Origin: Pyrenophora tritici-repentis
Taxonomy: Eukaryota > Ascomycota > Dothideomycetes > Pleosporales > Pleosporaceae
Direction: 5' to 3'
DNA length: 64,000 nt
Assembly (NCBI RefSeq): GCF_003171515.1
Contig: NC_089390.1
Coordinates: 6,324,001 to 6,388,000, forward strand
The notes beneath the pieces are model-generated. The model had not been told where the DNA came from and ran no database searches. It was given only the letters and a program-made list of their open reading frames with translations. The translations under genes and the position numbers were made by a program. Each line of letters starts with the position of its first letter. The first letter of the stretch is position 1. Shown here one piece after another: positions 55,819 through 64,000 of the stretch.

Positions 55819-58800
55819 ATGGCCAACAGGATGCGAAACAGGGACAGGTCAAAACCCCACAACACTTCTACAAACAACGGTTCTGATGCTGACGACCCTT
55901 CTAGATCGACGTTAATCGAGGCCAAGTCTCGCAAGACGTTCGTACGGTCGGCCCCTCCAAAGACAAGCAATACGCCATCCACATCAGCTCCTTCTGCGTC
56001 TGGCATTTCGCTTGACTATTGGTTCCCTACATCTGGCAATTCGCTTGCTGCATGGCTCCCTACAACGGATTTTATCACGGTCAACTTTCCGATGCATCCA
56101 TGCCTCAGGGAAGACGGAAGGCCATCTACATTACAAATACCACCCACGAGAAACAAGTGGATTTCCTTCATTTCCAGTGCTTGGGAAGGCACTGCTACTT
56201 CGTTTTCCAGGGTCCTGAGCTCGTGGCCATGCCTTCCAATTGTTCAGCTAGCACGGAACTGCTGGAACTGCTGGCTGAGCTCGTGGCCATGCCGTACAAC
56301 TGTTCAGCTAGTACGGCACAGCTGGAACAACTCGCGTACTTCCATGGATCTTGTCGTCACAGTCATCTTCTTCATCGCAACTATCTTCGCAGGCTATATT
56401 GCACTCGAATTCGTGCTCAAGGCCTTGCCCGGTGTTGTCGCCCAGGCCTTTGATGGCAACTGCAGTGTCGTCTACGTTACTGTCCCTGGACCCATCATCA
56501 CCGTCTCACTTGTCGCTGCTTCTCCTACGAACCCAGCTCGAGGTACTTACTACTTCTCTGTCGTCAACAGTACAACACGTTGGCTAAACAGCATCGCCCC
56601 ACCCAGTCGTTTCAGTACTCTCATCACGCGAACACCAGAGATAACCCCTATTGTCTCTTCGTTATCGGCAACAGGATCATCATTTCCAGGCGAATCTTCT
56701 GTATCCTCGACGGAAATCTACACCTCACCTGACTTGTCTATACCGGGACTTTCGTCATCATTGACAGTGCCGCTAATCTCCGGCTCTACCATGGTTTCAC
56801 TCAGCATGAGCAGACCTGATACTACTGTCCCCCTTCCTTCGTTGAGTCCATCATCTGTAAGTTTGCTGTAGCCTGTCACGCCACCACTGTTGGTCTCGAG
56901 CTTACGTTGACTTTTCAATTAGCCGCAGAGACCCTACCCACCGTATCCTCCGTCCACCGGCGTAATCAGCAGTGTGTTTTCTGGCTCAGTGTCTACATTG
57001 TTGACGTCCACTGTATCAACCTCGGTCTTTTTGAGCTTTGATTCAAGTGCATCCGTGGTTCCCGAACTTCCGAGTGGCCCGATCAGTTCTGCTTCGATCT
57101 CCTCACCCACGATTTCTGATATCTCTTCCGAAGTTCTACCCAGTATCACGCGCAGTTTTGCTTCAGAATCGTCTTTGGATTTGCCGACCGCAATTACAAG
57201 TATCCCACCTTACGATTCGACAAGTTCGGTCAACGAAGCGCTTCCCACAGTATCTTCTGCCTTGTCTCCCGGACTACCCACCGAAACTGATGTGTTAGGC
57301 ACGTCAAGCGTCCCTTTAACGTTCACGTCAACTGTACCCGACGACTCATCTACGGCACTTACTAGTACCTCAATCACCGTGAATGATCCGTTATCCTCTC
57401 CTGTCGAGTTGACGTCCAATCCTATCCTACCCACCACCTCAATTCCGACAATCGACACTAGTTCAGACGAGATTGAAGAGCCAAGTACAACACCTCTATT
57501 GTCTTGGAGCTCTTTTTTCTCAAATCAGTCAACGACTGTTACTTCTCTCACGCCCACGCGAACCGATGAGTTTACAATCTCGTTGGAGAGGCCTTCTACA
57601 GAGCCTGGTAGTCTGAGCGTGTCGGGCATATCAACAGAGCAATCACCGGGTCTGACACCATCTGAGAGTCCTATCTCGCCAATCTCATCTTCAGATCTAG
57701 CCGGAATACCCATATCAAGTGCGATAGATACATCTACAGCAGACCTGGAAACGCCCACTCTGACATCCTTGTCTGATAGTCTGAGCATTCCGCCGCCAAC
57801 ATCAGACGTCTTGCCAACGACTTCCGAAGAGGCTTCTAGTTCGATGAGTGGCTTGCTGAGCAGTCCATCTACATCGCTCATGGAGCCTTCCACCTCAATA
57901 TCCATATCTCCTAGCTTGACGGCTACCCTGCCTCTGCTGACGCCTTTGCCGAGTTCAGGGTCGTCCTTTGCGGGAAATCTGTCGACTAGTTTGAGTTCTC
58001 CAAGCCGGAACTCAAGTATCTACAGTTCCTCAATTACGTCGTCAAGTTCTTTGATTACGCCTTCGAGCAGCGCCACCATTCCTAGTTCCTCGGCCACATT
58101 CGCCACTCTCATACCCAGCGCGAACGTTTCTTCTTCATCAGACATGGTAGCGACTAGTTCTTTGCCCAACTTTATGATTCTATCTTCAAGCACCCTGGAT
58201 TCGACATTGACATCACCCTTGTCTGTTTCACCGTCATTCCCATCAACAACCCCTTCGGGCTCAAACGGGACGTCCTTGGCTCTGGTTCGTGTCATGACAA
58301 AGGTAATCTCGTACGGAGATACTGCAATCAGCTTCGTTTTCCCGTCGCCCACCATCTTGACGACAGTATCGTATTGGACAGGTACCTACCCCACTGTGAC
58401 TGGGCCATTGCCATCCGATCTTGCGACTTTATCACTGACGACACGGACTGAACGACAAACGCCACTGTCAACTTTGACGTCAGTTCAACTTGTTTCCCCA
58501 AGATCGGGATTTCCAAAGAAGGCGGCGAGTCCAATTTCCAACGGAGGCATCCATACAGAGACAGAATTAGCGAAGCGCCAAATCATTCCCACGCTCTTAA
58601 GGCCGACACAGACACAGAATACAGGAATGGCGACATCAAGAGTGGCACTTCCAAGTGCACCTGGGCCTTCATCCTGCGGTGAGTCCGGCAATTTCACACT
58701 CACTTTTGACGACACAGTTGTCGGCGATGACGATCAAGTCCTACTTGTCGCCAATGGCATGCACAACCCCTATCATCACCTCTTCTACGCCAACGGATAC

Positions 58801-59295
58801 ACATACATACCCGATATGTGGGAGCCATATGCTTCTATTTCGCAGCCCAACATCGCCATGTTCTTGCCTTTGACCGGAACTCTCCTTCCCAACACTCCAT
58901 TTGCAGGCACGCTGCTGCCAGGCGAGCTCGGTGCTGGACCACGGGCTCCAGTGAACGCGTACTGGTTCAACGCGTACTCTGCATATTTCGGATGTGCTTT
59001 GAATGGTCTCACACCTTGCACGCTACGGATTTCAGGCTATCGCTATGACTCGACACTTCAGAGGGAGGTCCTTGTTGCAGAACAGAATGCAACACTTCCA
59101 GCATGTTGGGGCTACATCAACTGTCGGCTGACGCAGATCATCTTCAGCGACCAGTTCCAGGCACTCTCGGGCATCCAGTTCAAGGCGTACACATACAACC
59201 TGAATATACCGCAGGTGCACATGATGGACAATCTGCAGATGGAGTGGTACAACAACACATGCTCGGCGGGCATACTGCGCATTGGACATAGCTAG
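55819..59295 (+). CDS. Large Ser/Thr-rich membrane-anchored surface protein
   Basis: Two exons, 55819-56856 and 56923-59295, over a 66-bp intron, give 1136 residues. The N-terminal ~175 residues are hydrophilic, followed by one membrane helix (MDLVVTVIFFIATIFAGYIALEFV). Beyond it is a very long Ser/Thr/Pro/Val-rich stalk typical of O-glycosylated fungal wall or surface proteins. The last ~200 residues form a distinct globular domain: CGESGNFTLTFDDTVVGDDD, then NPYHHLFYANGYTYIP, LGAGPRAPVNAYWFN, FGCALNGLTPCTLRISGYRYD and a C-terminal CSAGILRIGHS. I recognise the GNFTLTFDD-type start and paired Cys from similar filamentous-fungal surface proteins of unknown function. The protein probably sits in the plasma membrane with the stalk outside. 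The ATG at 55819 is chosen over 55528 because the intervening sequence does not look coding. A 60-bp direct repeat lies in exon 1. Confidence 0.75.
56217..56336. repeat. 60-bp imperfect direct repeat inside the surface-protein gene
   Basis: Two adjacent 60-bp units beginning GAGCTCGTGGCCATGCC (56217-56276 and 56277-56336). They are about 80% identical. Being a multiple of three, the duplication keeps the reading frame and duplicates a Trp/Cys-rich segment (SSWPC...QLARNCW and SSWPC...QLVRHSW) just before the membrane helix. Confidence 0.85.
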
Positions 59296-60078
59296 AGTGT
59301 CGAGGAATGGACATGGAAGTTTGTGATTGGCAAGAGTGGGTGATATGGGATTTAGTATAGTATTTCATAGTAACAGCACAACATGTCTAGAATGGAAATA
59401 CTGGTTATCGAGAGTACCTGCAGATGACCATGATGGTAGTCCCCGGTGACTCGACTAATGAGCGGTGACGGCTAGGCCCGAGAATGACAACGAGGAGTGA
59501 GGAGTTGATTGGGCAACATAGTAGTGACGGCAGTGGTGGACCGGCTGGTGTTTCACCCGTCAAGGTGGCATGTGACCCGAGGAGGCCAAGAGGGCGGGGG
59601 AGATAGGAAGGCAGGACGCGTAGCGTGCGTGTATGGCGACTTGGGTGCTGCGAGCTTGATCCAGGGTCCGGTTTATGGCGTCACGCGGCCAAGACCATTC
59701 ATCACGCGGGAACCGCTGAGGCAGCAGCAGCACTGGAATATAGGCAGCCTCTTATTCGGCGCCATTTCTTGCATTTTGATTTCCCTCTTCTCGTTTCCCA
59801 GTCCCAGCTGCACGTCTTATTCGCCTTGCAACCACTCAGTTTTCGTTGAATTCCATGTCCTTGTCCTGTAGCCCGCCATAAGCGACCCGGACTTTCTCTG
59901 CCTGGCCGACTCTAGTCTTTACCGCACTCGGCCTAGCGTCTTCACCTGCAAGCTTGCCATACTCACGGGTGATAGCAGTCTCTTTCGGCTTCTCCAGTTT
60001 CAGAGAGAATTCTCTCACTGCGGCCGAGGGAAGGCCGCTGACTAAGGTCGAGAGGCCCGCGCCTACTTGTGCAGAGCC
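59296..60078. other. Intergenic region
   Basis: About 0.8 kb between two plus-strand genes, GC-rich in its middle. It presumably contains the promoter and 5' UTR of the CCCH gene. No gene seen. Confidence 0.5.
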
Positions 60079-62132
60079 ATGGCTGCCTTTGCGCCCTCGA
60101 AATTTCCCTCAGACGTCGTAGAGAAACCCCACCAAGAGCCCCCACCACCACATCTCCAACACGGACCTTTCTCCCACCAGCTAAACCCGCCAACCGCGCC
60201 TTTTCCCACAAATTCGCCCCAACTCTCACGCCGCACCTCACGCGATCTCCGTCATCAACTCTCCAGCGGCGCAATGGCAGGCGCAAACGGCCATGGGCCC
60301 ATGGCAGTGCCAGGTGGACGCGTCAACGAACATAGAGCAAACTTGCGCGACATGGGTTTCGCCGGCCCGCGCAGTCCGCCAAACAACAAGAGTAGGCCCA
60401 GGTGTGCAAATACTGCACCGCCGTATGCTGACTTGACCAGATACGTCTCATGTACCTTGCAAGTTCTACCGACAAGGCGCCTGCCAGGCTGGAAAGGCCT
60501 GTCCATTCCTCCACTCAGATGAACCGCTGACGGAGCGCGCGCCTTGCAAGTACTTCACAAAGGTGAGATGCACGCTAGCACCATGAGAAATCTCACTCAT
60601 CACATGCTCAGGGAAATTGCAAATTTGGCCAGAAATGCGCTCTGGCTCATATTCTTCCCAATGGTCACGTCGTAAACCGCGGGAATGCTGGTGGCCACTT
60701 CAGCCGAATGAACGTTCCCCATCACCAAGAAATTCCCATGAATAGCTCGCTACTCACCATGCAGGCACATATGGGCGGCATGCAGCCAGGCTATCCTTAC
60801 GCCATGCAGGACGAGTACGTGAACCAAAAGAACCAGTATGATATGATCCCAACCATCGACACCACCTTTTCATCCCATCCCGCTTCCAACTACGGCTCAC
60901 CGCCTAATGAAAACGGCCGCCTGCCTATATCGCCGACACACAAGGGTCTCAGTGTCATGGATGTCCAGCTTCCGGCTTCTTTTGACAGCCAAGGTATCTC
61001 CACCATGGCGCGCTATGGTCCCATGGCCTCGTCTGTGCCAGCCAAGTTCCTCGCAAACTCCCCGCCATCCTCATACCAAGCCGATTCTCCCGCACTGCGG
61101 AACCTCCACGACTCCGCATTTGGTGATGGTCTGCGGAGAGGAATTGGAGCCCTGGGCTCATCCCCCCCGGAATCTGTAGAGCAACCCAATGGAAGGAGGA
61201 TGCTGCACTCTGAACTTGCTGCGAACCGCTCCCGCGGTCTCATGTCATCGAGTGTAGGTGCACGACCAACATACAAGGACGAGGAATGGGACGAGACAGA
61301 CATGATTGGCAAATTCGAAGAGGATCTTCTGCCGAACTCGCTCAGCGATTTACTTACACCCCAGGAAAAGATGCGCCGCTTCTCGCGCGACCAAGGCGAA
61401 CATGAGAGCTCGCTTTCACACCGTGCTTCGCAATCCAGGCTTGGTGTCTCTCCGACGGCATCAGACCTCAAATATGGATCACCGTCCGGAGCTACCGCTT
61501 CGCCATCACGTTTCCAGTCCATGTGGGCTAAGCCACGAGGACCCACGTACGACTCCGGATTTGAATCTGGTTCTTTGCCCGGGCAGTCGGCTTTCGGGCA
61601 TGTTGGCTCACCACTTCGTAATTCGACCCTCCACCCTGGAGCCAGTCCCTCACTGCGCGCTATGAACCGTCCCCAAACTGGTGATACAAGTTCCTACCTC
61701 GCTTCCCCTCCCCGCCAAGCGTCAATGAGCATGATCAGTCAGCAATTGCAGCGTACCCGTCTATCCAATGAGCCGCCCAGCATTACCAGCAACCCCGTTC
61801 ATCCAGGCATCAACCGCGTCACCTCTGCCTCTAGTATCGGCAGTTCGAGCGGACGTCTTGGAATGGATCGTGCTGTTAGCAGCAGCAGCATTAATCGTGA
61901 GAGGATTGAAGAAGAGCAGGGCTTGTTCAGTATGGAAGAAGAAGAAGACCTCAACAAGAGCAGAGACGGCGCATCTACTACTTCAAGCACAAGCAACAAG
62001 CGCTTGAGTGGCTTGTCTTGGGGTAGTGGGGGCGGTAAGGGCAGCCCCAACCTCGCACCTGTTGGCAGCCATCGCGCCAATGGTACCTCAGGTCTCGGAA
62101 AAGAATCAGGACCTTGGAGCAACAACGCTTAA
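60079..62132 (+). CDS. Double CCCH zinc-finger protein
   Basis: Three exons (60079-60391, 60441-60562, 60612-62132) give 651 residues. Both introns are 49 bp. Exon 2 and the start of exon 3 encode two CCCH fingers in tandem: HVPCKFYRQGACQAGKACPFLH and APCKYFTKGNCKFGQKCALAH, each C-x7-C-x5-C-x3-H. Proteins of this type bind AU-rich or other single-stranded RNA and control mRNA stability or translation; yeast Lee1 is the closest kind I recall. The N-terminus is Pro-rich. The ~470-residue C-terminal part is disordered and Ser/Pro-rich, with segments such as EEWDETDMIGKFEEDLLPNSLSDLLTPQEKMRR that look like conserved binding motifs. Only splicing creates the fingers, so the exon structure is certain. 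Confidence 0.9.
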
Positions 62133-63031
62133 GTCTACACAACTAAGCCTATCTATTTGCGGCTCTCTGCGATACCAATGTCTCTTACCCGCGGTAAAGC
62201 CGTAAGTCGAAAACGTGGCTTTCTCACATGTTCAAAATCGGGTGGAAATCTTTAGCGTTTCTGGCGACTTGCATACGGGCCATTCACTCTTTTACGTGGA
62301 CCCATAATTTTCATAATTTTTCAAGCAACATTTGATGCTCGGCATATACAAAAAAGTCTTTAGGCTTCGGCTTCGGATATTCAAGCGGGCACGACTAGGC
62401 ACATCGTACGCGATGTGCTGCTCGCCCTTTTTCTTTTCCATCTATCCCTGCACCATTTTCAAAGGAGTTGTGCGTTCCTTCTTTTTTTTTAACAATCTAC
62501 GGACAACGGAGTTCAACTGCACACATACATCAAGTCAGCGACATGTTTTCGCGATAGGGCCTTCTCCAGATCTACGTGGATCGAAACATTTTCCTTATCA
62601 TGAGCATTTACGATGGATATGAAATGAAGATTAGTAGTTTAGTTTACTGTACATATATACTTGATACTTACAAAACATCTTGAGTGATTACAAGAGCCAA
62701 GCGTAGATGTGAGTATTAGTGGTGTTTGCTGTTTGTGGTGTGAATGATCAATGCGAACTTGAACCAATGTTTTGGGTGACATAAAATACTGGACAGTGTG
62801 GGTAAGCACCCAATAGATGAGTCTGACGACTACAGTGGCTTTTTGACACTGCTATGTCCAGTATTTTATAACACCTGGGTGTAGGGTCCGTACAGAAGAT
62901 TATAGATGTAGCGTATCTTTCCTTTATCAAGTGTCGCGCTTCTAGATTCTATCAAGACAACGAGATCTACTACTACTATCTACACCTCACACTTTCGGAC
63001 CCAAGGAACCTCTAAAACTGGCCTTGTAATC
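62133..63031. other. Convergent intergenic region with a small palindromic element
   Basis: About 0.9 kb between the CCCH gene (plus) and the acyl-CoA ligase-like gene (minus), with poly-pyrimidine and T-rich stretches. It contains an 83-bp inverted-repeat element at 62784. Confidence 0.5.
62784..62866. mobile_element. Candidate 83-bp Tc1/mariner-like MITE
   Basis: A short palindromic stretch whose ends are AAATACTGGACA and its inverse. It is flanked by TA on both sides (62782-62783 and 62867-62868). TA flanks fit a Tc1/mariner-type target duplication, but TA is short enough to arise by chance. Further internal pairing continues partly (CAGTGT/ACACTG). No coding capacity. Confidence 0.5.
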
Positions 63032-64000
63032 TTACAACTTCGCCTTTGCCGAAACACCCATTGGCACATCCGTCTTACTCCTCTCCTTCAACAACCTTCT
63101 CAAAATCTTGCCACTCGCACTCTTGGGCACCTCATCCACAAACACAACGCCGCCTCTCAGCCTCTTGTGATTCGCCACTTTCTTATTCATCCATTCGACT
63201 ATCGCCCGCGCTTCTTTCTCGCCCGCTCCTGCACGCTTGGATGCGACAATATACGCCCTAGGAATCTCTGTATGCTGCTGTTCATCATTGACGCCAATGA
63301 CGGCTACATCGTCGATCAAGTCGCTCTCCATGAGTTTGCCCTCGAGCTCTGCAGGCGGAACCTGGAAGCCCTTGTATTTGATGAGTTCCTTGACGCGATC
63401 GGTGATGTAAAAGTTGTGTTTTTCGTCTTGGAAGCCAATGTCGCCGGTTTTGAAGTAGCCGTCGGGGGTAATTGCGTCTTTTGTCGCCGCTTCGTTCTTC
63501 CAGTAGCCCTTGAAGATGTTGGGGCCGGACATCCAGAGCTCGCCGACTTGGCCGGGACCTAGCTCTGTGCCGTCTGCGGCAATGTATTTGGCGTGCATGT
63601 TGGGGAGGAGCTTGCCGACGCTGCCGACGGAGGAGTACCATTCGTCCCAGGGCTGGAGGGTGAGGTGGGTTAGTGAATTGTAGAGAAGGGGTAGATGTGG
63701 TGGTTGCGTACCTGGCCATGTGTCATGGGGCTTGTTTCGCTGAGACCGTATGCTTGGGTAATCTTGATGTTCAGTCTCTTGTGCACGGATTCGACGAGCT
63801 CTTTTGTGAGAGGAGCGGCACCGCTTGTCATCATCTTTATGGACGAGAGATCGTACTTTTCCACCATTGCGTCGCGGGACAAGCGCACGATGATGGGGGG
63901 CGCGACGTATACAAAGGTGATCTTCTGGTTCTGAATTGTTTCCAAAAACGTCTTCATGTCGAAGCCTGGCATAACAACGAGCTCAATACCCCGGTGTATC
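63032..64000 (-). CDS. 4-coumarate-CoA ligase-like acyl-CoA synthetase, 3' part
   Basis: Two exons are visible: one running in from the right edge to 63712, and the last from 63652 to 63032, over a 59-bp intron (GTACGC...CTCCAG). The reading continues GIELVVMPGFDMKTFLE at the window edge, so about the N-terminal half is missing. Adenylate-forming hallmarks follow in order: TSGAAPLTKEL, QAYGLSETSPMTHG, VGELWMSGPNIFKGYWKN, DGYFKTGDIGF, TDRVKELIKYKGFQVPPAELE, and PKSASGKILRRLL with the catalytic lysine. These enzymes activate a carboxylic acid with ATP and join it to CoA. The C-terminus ends AKL, a type 1 peroxisomal targeting signal, so fatty or aromatic acids are probably activated in peroxisomes. 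The exact substrate cannot be read. Confidence 0.93.

Overview
This window reads as nuclear DNA of a filamentous ascomycete, most likely a Dothideomycete of the Pleosporales type. The evidence is intron-containing protein genes with short GT-AG introns (about 46-190 bp), a tRNA-Phe with an intron after position 37, a velvet-domain regulator, an RTA1-like membrane protein, a secreted DUF4360 protein, a GT90 glycosyltransferase and a Fot1/pogo-type transposon. No species can be named from sequence alone. Several genes were recovered only by joining exons by hand, because individual exons are short (Tim17, the 9.5 kDa complex I subunit, a small C2H2 zinc-finger protein, Sub1/PC4).

Layout. 1-10.8 kb is gene-poor: a DUF4360 secreted protein and a velvet-domain protein on the minus strand, then nearly 5 kb with no recognisable gene. 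10.8-25 kb carries a GT90 glycosyltransferase, arginyl-tRNA synthetase (probably serving both mitochondria and cytosol), an unrecognised conserved-looking Cys/Lys-rich protein, Tim17, an RTA1-like protein and a BTB protein. 25-34 kb is dense housekeeping: a complex I 9.5 kDa subunit divergent from OST48/WBP1, an ECM4-like glutathione transferase, a ZRC1/COT1-like zinc transporter, a small zinc-finger protein, tRNA-Phe and a RING-like/ankyrin-like protein. 34-39 kb holds unrecognised basic proteins and an F-box-like membrane protein. 39.8-44.6 kb holds a four-TM protein, Sub1/PC4 and a secreted/membrane protein. 46-50.5 kb has a duplicated four-TM protein, a broken F-box gene and a GNAT acetyltransferase. 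51.1-53.2 kb is a complete pogo/Fot1-like transposon, immediately upstream of UTP18. The right end has a long Ser/Thr-rich membrane-anchored protein, a double CCCH zinc-finger protein and the 3' part of a 4CL-like acyl-CoA ligase ending in AKL.

The most interesting signal is a pair of 158-bp foldback elements (40690-40847 and 43765-43922). They have related terminal inverted repeats beginning CACAG or CAGAG, and each is flanked by a perfect 8-bp target-site duplication, which is the hAT signature. Both lie inside coding regions, in the same orientation relative to the host gene, and both break the reading frame unless removed from the RNA. In the second copy the duplicated target sequence supplies a GT donor and an AG acceptor, so splicing would remove exactly the 166 inserted bases and restore the frame. 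That is the arrangement expected of an introner-like intron-generating element.

Gene structures here are inferred by eye from splice consensus, reading-frame continuity and family knowledge. No alignment, RNA or database evidence was available.
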